A stretch of 19,903 nucleotides of DNA from Oscillospiraceae bacterium. Its GTDB lineage: Bacteria > Bacillota > Clostridia > Oscillospirales > Acutalibacteraceae. Every line of letters begins with the position of its first letter. Position 1 is the stretch's first letter. Positions 1 through 7,485 of the stretch are shown in pieces. The position numbers and the translations under genes were made by a program. The notes beneath the pieces were generated by a model that saw only the letters and a list, made by a program, of their open reading frames with translations, was not told where the DNA came from and searched no databases. The stretch is from positions 1-19,903 of the forward strand of contig JAFLUO010000023.1 of assembly GCA_022508705.1 (NCBI GenBank), given 5' to 3'.

Positions 1-371
1 AGAAGGTCAATAACCTGCTCACGAACTACCTTCGGGTTTGAGCCGAGAACTGTGGGGCCGCCTGCCTGAAGGAAGTCAAAATATTTATTTCCGTCAACGT
101 CATAAAGATAAGCGCCGTCTGCCTTTGTGAAAACAAGAGGGAACGGATAGTTAAATGCCAGGTTGTGCTGAACGCCGCCAGGGATGATTGCCTTTGCTTC
201 GTCAATCATTTCCTTAGACTTTGTGCATTTTTTACCGTAATACTCTTCTTCATACATCTTAAGAGTTTCTGGCTTGATTGAGTAAATGGGTTTCTTGATA
301 AGATCATCAAGCTGTCTGTTGATAGCTGCTGCGTCATGGTAATTAGCAATAGCGAATCTTGTGTCTGCCAT
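1..371 (-). CDS. Class-III (HemL-like) PLP aminotransferase, N-terminal part
   Basis: Only the first 123 codons lie in the window; the gene runs off the left edge. The start ATG (369-371) follows a GGAGG ribosome binding site 7 bases upstream. The visible part has the N-terminal features of class-III PLP aminotransferases of the glutamate-1-semialdehyde aminomutase (HemL) type: an IIPGGVQHN segment near residues 68-76, then a DGAYLYDVDGNKYFDF strand near 91-106, followed by a GGPTVLGSNP turn. Family members are usually about 430 residues and use a PLP-binding lysine that would lie outside the window, so the catalytic residue cannot be checked and the substrate is unknown. The N-terminus is longer than that of typical HemL and there is no neighbouring heme gene, so a catabolic or biosynthetic amino-group transfer is as likely as tetrapyrrole synthesis. 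It has its own promoter and is not obviously cotranscribed with the upstream alcohol dehydrogenase gene. Confidence 0.8.
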   Translation of the reverse strand, partial: MADTRFAIANYHDAAAINRQLDDLIKKPIYSIKPETLKMYEEEYYGKKCTKSKEMIDEAKAIIPGGVQHNLAFNYPFPLVFTKADGAYLYDVDGNKYFDFLQAGGPTVLGSNPKVVREQVIDL

Positions 372-412
372 TTCGGTACCTCCGTTAATTGAAATTTAGT
401 AGCAATTCAGTC

Positions 413-430
413 GGTGAATTACTGTTCACC
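413..430 (-). promoter_or_regulatory. Dyad over the transcription start (operator or 5' hairpin)
   Basis: A perfect inverted repeat, GGTGAA-N6-TTCACC, lies just downstream of the -10 box and covers the predicted start of transcription. It could be a repressor operator or a stabilising hairpin at the 5' end of the mRNA. The sequence alone does not separate the two. Confidence 0.5.
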
Positions 431-433
431 TCA

Positions 434-461
434 ATTATACTATTAAAATTTAATTTGTCAA
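434..461 (-). promoter_or_regulatory. Sigma-A promoter of the aminotransferase gene
   Basis: On the minus strand TTGACA (456-461) and TATAAT (434-439) are separated by 16 bp. Both hexamers match the consensus perfectly. Transcription should start near 427, giving a 5' UTR of about 55 nt before the GGAGG and ATG. Confidence 0.85.
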
Positions 462-477
462 ATTTTTTGAAATTCAC

Positions 478-556
478 TTTTAGATAAAAATTATCTAAAA
501 TGTTATTTTTTAAGAATAATAGAATAAGCGATTTAGACAAAAATCATCTAAATCGC
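478..556. promoter_or_regulatory. Two near-identical palindromes upstream of the aminotransferase promoter
   Basis: The 21-bp palindromes at 479-499 and 532-552 share TTTAGA-N9-TCTAAA and the same A-rich core, differing at only two of 21 positions. The first extends to 10-bp arms at 478-487/491-500, and the second to GCGATTTAGA/TCTAAATCGC at 528-537/547-556. Their centres are 53 bp apart, about five helical turns, and lie near -62 and -115 relative to the predicted start of the minus-strand aminotransferase transcript. This arrangement suits a dimeric activator binding one face of the DNA. The stems are AT-rich without a following U-run, so they are weak candidates for terminators of the upstream gene. 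Confidence 0.55.
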
Positions 557-659
557 CCAATATATAGTATTCTTTGCTGTTCCCAATTCAAATTGATTGT
601 GAGTTTTTACAATTATGTTACTGTAAATTTAGGCAAAACACAGAAAATCATTGTTTTAT

Positions 660-1775
660 CTAAACTTCCCCAAACAGATTATACACAAGTGAAGCGCCGT
701 CGTCTGCGCCGAAGTCTGTCGGTGAATTTTTAAAGTTTTTAAGTGTGCTCCAGCGAACTCTGTATTCCTCAATTTTTTCAATAGGAATTGTTATATCCGC
801 TTTACAAAGAGCATCGAGAACCTTAAAAAGCTCATTTTCCGAAACGCCTGTTGCTTTTATTATTTCAGCATAGCCTTTGCCGTCGCCTTTTTTGGCTTCC
901 TTAAGAAACGCAGGAATAAATACTGCGCAGGCAAGCCCATGGGGCAGTCCGTAATCTTCTGTTAAAGCATATCCCATTCCGTGAGGGAAGCAAGTGCCGC
1001 CTATATTTAGGGAAAGACCTGCATAAAGCGATGCGAAATAAAGCGAATCACGCTCGTCTTCGCTTAGCTTAAAATCTGCGTCCTTTAATTTGAATAGAAG
1101 AGTAACTATTTCGCTTATGGCAAGGCAGGAAAATTTGCGTGAAAGAAAATCATGCTTTTTTGAAAAATAAGATTCAACTGCATGGGCGAATGCGTCAAGA
1201 GCTGTTGAAACGGTTGTAGCGGCAGGAACACTGTATGTGTATGTGGGGTCGGCAAGCACATATTTTGCATAAAAGTTTTTACCGCTGATGCTTTGCTTTC
1301 TGCCGTTTTCACGGGTAAGAACGGAAACGCCTGTCACCTCACTGCCCGTTCCTGCCGTTGTGCCGATTAAAACGAGGGGCAGGGGAGCGGCAGTGATTTC
1401 TTCCGTATAAATCCCGTCATTTACAATATGTTTGTTGGAAGCGTAAACGCAAACTGCCTTTGCGGCATCAAGAGGCGACCCGCCGCCGATACCGATAACA
1501 AAATCAGCGCCGAATTCACGGGCGGCTCTTCCGCCGTCACAGCAAGTAACCGTAAGCGGATTCTCAGTTATTTCATTGAAAACTAAATATTCGACTCCTG
1601 CCGTTTTTAAAGCGGCGGTAACATCAGAGAGTGCTCCGCATTTTTCGGCAGAGGTTTTTCCCGTTACAATAAGACACTTTTTGCCCATTGACTTGAATAT
1701 GTCGCCGCTCTCGTTTACTATGCCTTTTCCGCTCAAAATTTCGGCAGGCATACAAAAATTAAAATGTGTGTTCAT
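660..1775 (-). CDS. Iron-containing alcohol dehydrogenase
   Basis: This 371-aa protein belongs to the group III iron-dependent alcohol dehydrogenases, which interconvert alcohols and aldehydes or ketones with NAD(P)H. The dinucleotide-binding motif GGGSPLDAAK is at residues 97-106, followed by TTAGTGSEVT at 139-148. The four metal ligands typical of the family can be placed at D194 and H198 (in DAFAHAVES), H265 (FPHGMGYA) and H279 (LPHGLA). Length and motif order are normal and there is no truncation. The ATG start follows an AGAAGG ribosome binding site, and the stop is TAG at 660-662. It is transcribed divergently from the rnf operon and could regenerate NAD+ from sugar fermentation, but the actual alcohol cannot be read from the sequence. 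The neighbouring aminotransferase gene on the same strand has its own promoter, so a shared pathway is only a guess. Confidence 0.9.
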   Translation of the reverse strand: MNTHFNFCMPAEILSGKGIVNESGDIFKSMGKKCLIVTGKTSAEKCGALSDVTAALKTAGVEYLVFNEITENPLTVTCCDGGRAAREFGADFVIGIGGGSPLDAAKAVCVYASNKHIVNDGIYTEEITAAPLPLVLIGTTAGTGSEVTGVSVLTRENGRKQSISGKNFYAKYVLADPTYTYSVPAATTVSTALDAFAHAVESYFSKKHDFLSRKFSCLAISEIVTLLFKLKDADFKLSEDERDSLYFASLYAGLSLNIGGTCFPHGMGYALTEDYGLPHGLACAVFIPAFLKEAKKGDGKGYAEIIKATGVSENELFKVLDALCKADITIPIEKIEEYRVRWSTLKNFKNSPTDFGADDGASLVYNLFGEV

Positions 1776-1804
1776 AATACTTTCCCTTCTTTGAGATTGT
1801 TAAT

Positions 1805-1833
1805 ATTTTATCAATAAATCCCTTATTTTTCAA
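1805..1833 (-). promoter_or_regulatory. Promoter of the alcohol dehydrogenase gene
   Basis: On the minus strand TTGAAA (1828-1833) and TAAAAT (1805-1810) are separated by 17 bp, with a TGA just before the -10 box giving an extended -10. A CCCTT/AAGGG dyad overlaps the -35 region and could be an operator, but it is short. Confidence 0.65.
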
Positions 1834-1877
1834 GGGGTTTGGGGCATTTTACTAATAAAATTTTTTTGCATTTTGTA

Positions 1878-1906
1878 TTGAATATATTTGCGTGTTATAG
1901 TATTAT
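1878..1906 (+). promoter_or_regulatory. Promoter of the rnf operon
   Basis: TTGAAT (1878-1883), a 17-bp spacer and TATTAT (1901-1906) precede apbE. An overlapping alternative is TTGTAT with TATAGT at the same spacing. Transcription would start near 1913, giving a short leader before the GAGGTG ribosome binding site at 1934-1939. No other convincing promoter was seen before the terminator at 8912, so the nine genes are probably one transcript. Confidence 0.6.
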
Positions 1907-1944
1907 ATAAACAGTATAACGAAATCCTGTTGCGAGGTGATTAG

Positions 1945-2973
1945 TTGAAAACCGTAAAAAAACTCCTGCCGTTTGTTTGTGTCTTAGCGATTTGCGCAGT
2001 GTTCGTTTTTTCTTTTGTTAAAGATATGTATTCAGAAAAAACACAGTACGGATTTGCCTGCGGCAGTGAAGTTAAGGTTACGGTGTTCGGCACAAAAAAC
2101 GGCGAAGAAAAGGCACAAGCGGCTGTTGATGAAATAAACCGAATGGACAGTCTTTTTCTTTCCGATACTATCAGCACCTCTGCCACATTTAAACTTAACG
2201 AGCAGGGAGAATACACCGATGACAGCGGAGAATTTATTTCTTACATAAATGAATGTGTTGATTTAGTCTCAAAATGCGGTAAAATGACTCTTCTTTCAAA
2301 GCCGTTTGTTGATACTTGGGATATTTCGGGTGACGGCAGAGTGCCGAGCCACGAAGAAATAGCTGAAACCGTTAAAAAGGCGGATATGAAAAACCTTATC
2401 GTCAGCGGAAATCGGGTTACTCTTTCAAACGGTGCAAAGCTGTCATTCGGCGCATTCGGCAAAGGGACTGTTTGCGAAAAAGGCGTTGAAATTCTCAAAA
2501 GTGAAGGCGTAAAGGGCGGAATAGTTACAGTCGGCGGAACTGTGGGCGTGTTTGAAAGCTCAGGTGAATCGGACGAATTTACCGTTGGAGTGCGTGATCC
2601 ATTTGGAAACGCAGGCGAATATTTTGCTACGCTCAGCGTTAGCAATTCTTTTCTTTCGACGTCGGGCGATTACGAAAAATATTTCGAAAAAGACGGTAAA
2701 AGGTACTGTCATATTTTTGATGCGAAGACTGGCTTACCTGTAGAGAGCGATATTACAAGTGTTACGGTGATATCAAATGGCGGAACTCAGTCCGATTTTC
2801 TTTCAACAGCTTTATTCATCTTAGGCGAGGACGGAATGGACTTAGCAAAGCAAGAAAACGCGGAGTTTATTATTGTGAAAAAGGATAAGAGTGTGATAAT
2901 TTCAAGCACACTCCAGGGTAAATTCCACCTTGTAGATGACAGCTTTTCGGTAAGTTTTGTAGAGGTCAATTAA
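1945..2973 (+). CDS. apbE: FAD:protein FMN transferase (ApbE family)
   Basis: This enzyme transfers FMN from FAD onto a threonine of membrane flavoproteins. Here the expected targets are RnfD and RnfG, encoded in the same operon. The 342-aa protein has an N-terminal membrane anchor or signal segment at residues 6-25, suiting activity on the outer face of the membrane. Family motifs seen are GAFGKG (169-174), a GG at 197-198, SGDYEKYFE (240-248), HIFDAKTG (256-263) with the conserved histidine, and a SDFLSTALFILG segment (283-294) like the family's DALSTALFVLG. The start is TTG at 1945, five bases after GAGGTG; no better in-frame ATG lies nearby. It is followed one base later by the NusG-II gene. 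Product recognition is secure; assignment to the Rnf subunits rests on gene order and on the flavinylation motifs in those subunits. Confidence 0.93.
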   Translation: MKTVKKLLPFVCVLAICAVFVFSFVKDMYSEKTQYGFACGSEVKVTVFGTKNGEEKAQAAVDEINRMDSLFLSDTISTSATFKLNEQGEYTDDSGEFISYINECVDLVSKCGKMTLLSKPFVDTWDISGDGRVPSHEEIAETVKKADMKNLIVSGNRVTLSNGAKLSFGAFGKGTVCEKGVEILKSEGVKGGIVTVGGTVGVFESSGESDEFTVGVRDPFGNAGEYFATLSVSNSFLSTSGDYEKYFEKDGKRYCHIFDAKTGLPVESDITSVTVISNGGTQSDFLSTALFILGEDGMDLAKQENAEFIIVKKDKSVIISSTLQGKFHLVDDSFSVSFVEVN

Positions 2974-2974
2974 T

Positions 2975-3337
2975 GTGAAAAAACTCATTACTTTGCAGGA
3001 TTTAATAATTATTGCCGTTATAATACTTGCGGCGGTTTTGCTTTTGGCTTTTCGCTCAAACGAAATCGGGAAAACTGCCGTAATCCGTATTGACGGAAAA
3101 GAATATAAGACTGTAAACCTTGAAAGTGACGAAAAAACTGAAATTTCCGTTAACGGTGTTTCAGTAGTCTATGGCTGCGGTGAAATTTACGTTGAAAATT
3201 CAACCTGTCACGATAAAATTTGTGTAAATGCGGGGCATCTTTCAAAAAAGGGGCAGGCAGCGGTCTGCGTGCCTAACAGAGTATCCGTTGAAATCGTCGG
3301 GAACGACAAAAATGCGCCAAAGGCGGTGACGGGTTAA
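2975..3337 (+). CDS. NusG domain II-containing membrane protein
   Basis: This 120-aa protein has a short cytoplasmic N-terminus, one membrane span at about residues 9-26 and an outer domain of the NusG-domain-II type. Four cysteines are visible at 68, 78, 83 and 98, in the contexts YGCGE, STCHDKIC and AVCVPN, which is the pattern of these stand-alone proteins. Such genes are commonly found beside rnf and apbE in Clostridia, but no biochemical role is established to my knowledge. An assembly or redox-linked function in Rnf maturation is an inference from the setting. The start is GTG at 2975, overlapping nothing; the preceding apbE stop ends at 2973. No transcription-factor role is implied, because the NGN and KOW parts of true NusG are absent. 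Confidence 0.85.
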   Translation: MKKLITLQDLIIIAVIILAAVLLLAFRSNEIGKTAVIRIDGKEYKTVNLESDEKTEISVNGVSVVYGCGEIYVENSTCHDKICVNAGHLSKKGQAAVCVPNRVSVEIVGNDKNAPKAVTG

Positions 3338-3338
3338 T

Positions 3339-3869
3339 ATGAAAAGTGCGAAAATTCAAAAATTAACGGTCACGGCGCTTTTTACGTCTCTTTCTGTCGT
3401 CCTTTCGGTTCTTGAAAGCTTTTTGCCTACATTTGCTTTTTTGCCGCCAGGGGCAAAGCCCGGATTTTCAAATATAATCGTTATGTTTTCCGCAATGAGC
3501 TTAGGCGTTCCGCAAACCTTGTTTATTGTGGTTGCAAAAGCGTTTTTCGCATTTTTAACAAGAGGCGCTGTGGCAGGACTTATGAGCCTTGCAGGCGGCT
3601 TCTTAAGCGGAATTTGTATGTTAATAGTCTTAAGGCGAATTAAGCGGATAGGTTGTATCGGCGCCGGGGTGCTTTCAGCGGTCTGTCATAACACAGGGCA
3701 GCTTATTGTATCTTTTATTACGGTTGGCTCAACCGCCGTTTTCGGATATGCCCCCGTACTGCTTGTTGTATCGGTAGTTACGGGTGTTATTACGGGAGCG
3801 ATACTCAAAGCCGCAATACCGTATTTCAATGGATTAGAGAAACTTTTTTCAAAGGAGATGGGAAAGTGA
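3339..3869 (+). CDS. Gx transporter family protein (heptaprenyl diphosphate synthase component I-like)
   Basis: This 176-aa integral membrane protein has about five hydrophobic segments and belongs to the family annotated both as Gx transporter and as heptaprenyl diphosphate synthase component I. The segment FLPPGAKPGFSNIIVMFSA near residues 35-53 is the hallmark glycine/proline-rich loop, and LTRGAVAGLMSLAGGFLSG follows near 73-91. It resembles the substrate-binding subunits of ECF-type transporters in size and topology, so an uptake role is plausible. The synthase name is historical and poorly supported. Its place between the NusG-II gene and rnfC is a recurrent clostridial arrangement and suggests work connected with Rnf, for example flavin supply, but that is inference. 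Its ATG begins right after the preceding stop, and its TGA overlaps the GTG start of rnfC by 4 bases, indicating translational coupling. Confidence 0.8.
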   Translation: MKSAKIQKLTVTALFTSLSVVLSVLESFLPTFAFLPPGAKPGFSNIIVMFSAMSLGVPQTLFIVVAKAFFAFLTRGAVAGLMSLAGGFLSGICMLIVLRRIKRIGCIGAGVLSAVCHNTGQLIVSFITVGSTAVFGYAPVLLVVSVVTGVITGAILKAAIPYFNGLEKLFSKEMGK

Positions 3870-5206
3870 AGGGAATTTTAAAGCCGGTCAAAAAAGGCAG
3901 AGGCGGAATTGACATTGCTCATTTTAAGAACACTGCCGAAATGCCGGTCGTCAGAATACCTACACCGCCGTTTGTTACTATTGCAATGCAGCAGAACATC
4001 GGCGCACCTTGCATACCGACTGTCGCAGTTGGTGACAGCGTTTTGGTCGGGGATAAAATAGGAGACAGTGAAAATTACGTCAGCGCACCTATTTACGCGT
4101 CCGTGTCAGGAACGGTTAAGGAGATAAAAGATGTGCGTTTAGCTTCTGGTGCTATTTCCAAAGCAGTCGTAATTGAAAGCGACGGCACGGACACAGAGGC
4201 AGATTTTGCACCGCCTGAGGTTCACGATACAGAATCTTTCATCAAAGCGGTGCGAGAGTCAGGACTTGTCGGTCTTGGCGGAGCAGGCTTTCCTGCGCAC
4301 GTTAAGTTAAATCTTCCGCAGAATGCTAAAATAGACACACTCATAATCAATGCGGCGGAATGTGAGCCCTTTATCACCGTTGACTATCGTGAGTGCTTAG
4401 AGCACGGCGACGATATTTTGGAAGGTGTTAATGCTGTTGCAAAATATCTTAACATTCAAAGCGTAATAATTGCGGTTGAAAACAACAAGCCGAAGGCGAT
4501 AAAGGTTCTCAAGGAGATTGCCGACCACGATAACGGCAGCGGTGATAAAGTTAAGATTATGATATTGAAATCGCAGTATCCGCAGGGCGCTGAAAAAATG
4601 ATTATTCAAAGCGCCACAGGCAGAAAAATTCCGCCCGGAAAATTGCCGTCAGATGTGGGCTGTGTTGTAATGAACGTTGCAAGTATTGCCTTTGTGGGCA
4701 GATATTTAAAAACGGGTAAACCGCTCGTTTCACGCAGTATGACGGTTGACGGCTCGGCTATAAAAGAGCCTAAAAACATCAGAGTGCCCGTAGGCACAAT
4801 GATGGATTACATAATTGATTTTTGCGGCGGATTTGACGGTGAACCTGAAAAGATAGTTTGCGGCGGACCTATGATGGGTATGGCGCTCTCAAGCACGGAT
4901 TATCCCACATTAAAGGGCAACAACGCTCTTCTTGCCTTCACAAAAACTAAAAAAGGCGCGCTGGCAGTTAAGCAGGAAACAGACTGTATCCGTTGCGGCA
5001 AATGCCATGAGGCTTGCCCTATGGGGCTTGTTCCCACAAACATTGTAAGATTTGCAAAGAGAAAGAATGTTGAAAGGTTAAAGCATGCAGGCACGCTTGT
5101 GTGTATGGAGTGCGGTTCGTGTGCATACTCCTGCCCAGCAGGCAAACCTCTTGTTCAGCATATGAGATTGGCGAAATCAATTATAAGGGAGGCACAGACA
5201 AAATGA
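3866..5206 (+). CDS. rnfC: Rnf complex subunit C (electron transport complex, NADH/FMN and Fe-S subunit)
   Basis: RnfC is the peripheral subunit that exchanges electrons with NAD+ on the cytoplasmic side of the Rnf ferredoxin:NAD+ oxidoreductase. The 446-aa protein has the glycine-rich nucleotide/FMN motif GLGGAGFPAHVK at residues 136-147 and the acidic segment NAAECEPF at 162-169. Two [4Fe-4S] motifs follow: C374, C377, C380, C384 (CIRCGKCHEACP) and C413, C416, C419, C423 (CMECGSCAYSCP). The length is normal for clostridial RnfC, which lacks the long alanine-rich tail of proteobacterial forms. The start is GTG at 3866 after AAGGAG, overlapping the previous stop. Its TGA at 5204-5206 overlaps the rnfD start. 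Confidence 0.96.
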   Translation: MKGILKPVKKGRGGIDIAHFKNTAEMPVVRIPTPPFVTIAMQQNIGAPCIPTVAVGDSVLVGDKIGDSENYVSAPIYASVSGTVKEIKDVRLASGAISKAVVIESDGTDTEADFAPPEVHDTESFIKAVRESGLVGLGGAGFPAHVKLNLPQNAKIDTLIINAAECEPFITVDYRECLEHGDDILEGVNAVAKYLNIQSVIIAVENNKPKAIKVLKEIADHDNGSGDKVKIMILKSQYPQGAEKMIIQSATGRKIPPGKLPSDVGCVVMNVASIAFVGRYLKTGKPLVSRSMTVDGSAIKEPKNIRVPVGTMMDYIIDFCGGFDGEPEKIVCGGPMMGMALSSTDYPTLKGNNALLAFTKTKKGALAVKQETDCIRCGKCHEACPMGLVPTNIVRFAKRKNVERLKHAGTLVCMECGSCAYSCPAGKPLVQHMRLAKSIIREAQTK

Positions 5207-6174
5207 GCGAACTCAAACAAAAACTCACGGTTAGTGCTTCTCCGCACTTCCGCTCAAGGCAGACTTCCAGCGGAATAATGCTTGACGTAATAATTGCTCT
5301 TATCCCCTCCCTTGTTGCGGCGTACATAATTTTCGGCGTAAGAACGCTTATTCTCTCGGCAGTTTCTGTTATCTCCTGCGTTGCGTTTGAATATGTTTGC
5401 AGACGGGTTATGAAGCGTCACAATACAATAAGCGACTTGTCTGCAGTTGTAACGGGGCTTCTTGTTGCCTTTAACGTTCCTGCAACTTTGCCTTTGTGGA
5501 TGGTAATTATCGGCGATTTTTTTGCAATAGTAATTGCAAAACAGTTCTTCGGCGGAATAGGGCAGAATTTTGTAAATCCTGCGCTTATCGGCAGAATTGT
5601 GCTTATGTCCTCTTTCCCGTCAAAAATGGGATCGTACCCGGAACCGCTTGTTTCCACAATTCCTTTAACAAGCGCAACTCCGCTGGCATCGCTGAAATCA
5701 GGTGCTATGCCAGAACAAAGCTTACTTGGAATGTTCCTGGGACTTCGCGGCGGTGCTTTAGGCGAGGTTTGCATTGCGGCTCTTATAATCGGATTTATCT
5801 ATCTTCTTGTAAGACGTGTAATTTCATGGCATATTCCCGTATTTTACATAGGCACAGTTGCTGTAATAATGCTGATAGCAGGTAAAGGTAATTTTGAATA
5901 TGTACTTTACGAGCTTATGGCAGGCGGACTGGTCTTAGGCGCTGTTTTCATGGCAACGGATTACACCACCTCGCCAGTATCAACGAGGGGTAAAATCCTT
6001 TATGCTGTGGGTTGCGGACTGTTGACATCGCTTATAAGAGTTTTCGGAAATCTTCCAGAAGGCGTTTCGTTCTCGATTATCATTATGAACATTTTAGTGC
6101 CTCTCATTGAGCATATAACAACTCCGAAGCCTTTCGGTACTCCTAAAAAAGTAAAGGAGGCTGAAGGAAAATGA
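5203..6174 (+). CDS. rnfD: Rnf complex subunit D
   Basis: RnfD is a multispanning membrane subunit homologous to NqrB that carries covalent FMN and takes part in ion translocation. The 323-aa protein shows several hydrophobic helices, the flavinylation motif TSATPL with T159 as the likely FMN-bearing residue, GQNFVNPALIGR at 120-131, and MATDYTTSP, typical of RnfD/NqrB. The chosen start is ATG 5203, preceded by GGGAGG and overlapping the rnfC stop. An in-frame reading could extend upstream to 5101, but that stretch lies inside rnfC and has no family similarity. Its TGA overlaps the ATG of rnfG by four bases, so the genes are translationally coupled. The covalent FMN would need the ApbE protein encoded at the head of the operon. 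Confidence 0.95.
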   Translation: MSELKQKLTVSASPHFRSRQTSSGIMLDVIIALIPSLVAAYIIFGVRTLILSAVSVISCVAFEYVCRRVMKRHNTISDLSAVVTGLLVAFNVPATLPLWMVIIGDFFAIVIAKQFFGGIGQNFVNPALIGRIVLMSSFPSKMGSYPEPLVSTIPLTSATPLASLKSGAMPEQSLLGMFLGLRGGALGEVCIAALIIGFIYLLVRRVISWHIPVFYIGTVAVIMLIAGKGNFEYVLYELMAGGLVLGAVFMATDYTTSPVSTRGKILYAVGCGLLTSLIRVFGNLPEGVSFSIIIMNILVPLIEHITTPKPFGTPKKVKEAEGK

Positions 6175-6740
6175 AAAAATTCAGTTTAAAAGAGATTTTA
6201 ATTCCTACGGTTTCGCTTTTTGTAATCTGTGCTGTTGCTACTGCTCTTTTAGGATTTACAAACTCCGTTACAGAGAAAAAAATAGAAGAGGTTGCCGCTA
6301 AATCGGCATCGGAAGCACGCCTCAGAGTTTGCAAAGATGCGTCAGACTTTGAAGAAAAGACAGACAAAGACGGTAATATTTATTTTGAAGCGAAGGACAA
6401 GGACGGAAACACGGTAGGCTTTGCCGTAACAACCGAGGATAAAAGCTATGGCGGCACTATCCAGGTTATGACAGGCTTTTCCGCCGACGGAGAAATTACA
6501 GGCATTGAAATACTTACTATTGACGACACACCGGGCCTTGGCATGAACGCAAAAAAAGACGAATTCAGAAATGAATTTGCAGGCAAAAAAGGCGAGCTTA
6601 CAGCTTCAAAAAATGCTTCGGCAGACAATGAAATTCAAGCGCTTACGGGTGCTACCATTACGTCAAATGCGGTAACTCGCTGTGTAAATAAGGCGACAAA
6701 TATTGTTGAAAACGCTGTGGGAGGTGAGAGCAATGGCTGA
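6171..6740 (+). CDS. rnfG: Rnf complex subunit G (FMN-binding)
   Basis: RnfG is anchored by one N-terminal helix, with an FMN-binding domain outside the membrane, and passes electrons between the Fe-S and flavin centres of Rnf. The 189-aa protein has a membrane segment at residues 11-30, an FMN-binding domain core with DDTPGLGM at 118-125, and the covalent FMN motif LTGATITSNAV at 158-168, in which T162 is the expected attachment site for ApbE. The length is normal. Its ATG overlaps the rnfD stop, and its own TGA lies 6 bases inside rnfE. Acidic and lysine-rich sequence between about 55 and 80 is a variable surface part. Confidence 0.95.
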   Translation: MKKFSLKEILIPTVSLFVICAVATALLGFTNSVTEKKIEEVAAKSASEARLRVCKDASDFEEKTDKDGNIYFEAKDKDGNTVGFAVTTEDKSYGGTIQVMTGFSADGEITGIEILTIDDTPGLGMNAKKDEFRNEFAGKKGELTASKNASADNEIQALTGATITSNAVTRCVNKATNIVENAVGGESNG

Positions 6741-7485
6741 GAAAAAAACACTTGGCAAGGAGTTTACAAAAGGGCTTATTGCTGAAAACCCCGTTTTTAG
6801 ATTAGTGCTGGGAACGTGCCCGACGCTTGCGGTTTCAACGTCCGTTGCAAGTGCTATCGGCATGGGAATTGCGGCAACGGCAGTTTTAGTTTGCTCCAAC
6901 ATTGTAATTTCCGCTTTGCGAAAGGTAATTCCGCAAAAAGTCAGAATCCCTGCATATATAGTAATTATTGCATCATTCGTTACAATAATTCAGCTTATGG
7001 TAAAAGCGTTTGTTCCGGCTCTTGACTCTGCTCTCGGCGTTTATTTGCCGTTGATAGTAGTTAACTGCATAATTTTAGGCAGAGCAGAGGCGTTTGCTTC
7101 AAAAAATGCGGTTTTGGCATCCGCCCTTGACGGACTGGGAATGGGAATAGGCTTTACGGCGGCGCTTTTCCTTATGAGTACGGTCCGTGAAATTTTAGGC
7201 TCAGGCACATTCCTTTCCGGAATAAAAGATTTATTGGCTGTATTTAGCAGTGATATTACATTTAACGGATTTAAAATTCCGTTCTTGAGCGAAAATCCCC
7301 TTACTATTTTTGTATTGGCACCCGGCGGATTTTTCGTATTTGGCATATTGATAGCTCTTTCCAATAAGCTTGCGGAAAGAAACGGTAAACCTAAGGCTGA
7401 AATCAACGGTTGTGACACCTGCCCCATGGCGGCGAACTGTGCGCTGATTGCCGACGGTAAAACTTGTGAGGAGGTAGACGCATAA
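6733..7485 (+). CDS. rnfE: Rnf complex subunit E
   Basis: RnfE is one of the two paralogous membrane subunits (with RnfA) that form the core of Rnf and together hold an Fe-S cluster in the membrane. The 250-aa protein has six or so hydrophobic helices and the two conserved cysteine contexts LGTCP (C29) and VVNCIILG (C112). The start ATG at 6733 follows GGGAGGTG and overlaps rnfG by 8 bases; a longer reading from 6703 lies in rnfG and is rejected. Unusually for the core fold, the C-terminus continues past the last helix into a hydrophilic tail with four cysteines, C227, C230, C236 and C245 (CX2CX5CX8C), which looks like a small metal or Fe-S site. Whether this tail is common in related clostridia could not be checked here. 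Confidence 0.95.
   Translation: MAEKKTLGKEFTKGLIAENPVFRLVLGTCPTLAVSTSVASAIGMGIAATAVLVCSNIVISALRKVIPQKVRIPAYIVIIASFVTIIQLMVKAFVPALDSALGVYLPLIVVNCIILGRAEAFASKNAVLASALDGLGMGIGFTAALFLMSTVREILGSGTFLSGIKDLLAVFSSDITFNGFKIPFLSENPLTIFVLAPGGFFVFGILIALSNKLAERNGKPKAEINGCDTCPMAANCALIADGKTCEEVDA

Noticed and set aside
478..556. Palindromes as terminators of the alcohol dehydrogenase gene
   Set aside because: The stems are AT-rich and no U-run follows on the minus strand; their near identity and helical phasing fit protein binding better.
500..733. Plus-strand open frame of 77 codons in the gap right of the aminotransferase gene
   Set aside because: It has no ribosome binding site, its composition is that of AT-rich spacer, and it begins inside a palindrome and runs into the end of the alcohol dehydrogenase gene on the other strand.
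5101..5202. Longer upstream start for rnfD
   Set aside because: The extra codons lie wholly inside rnfC and lack family similarity; ATG 5203 has GGGAGG and the usual overlap with rnfC. The same reasoning removes early starts for rnfE (6703), rpsJ (14694), rplD (15747) and rplB (16769).
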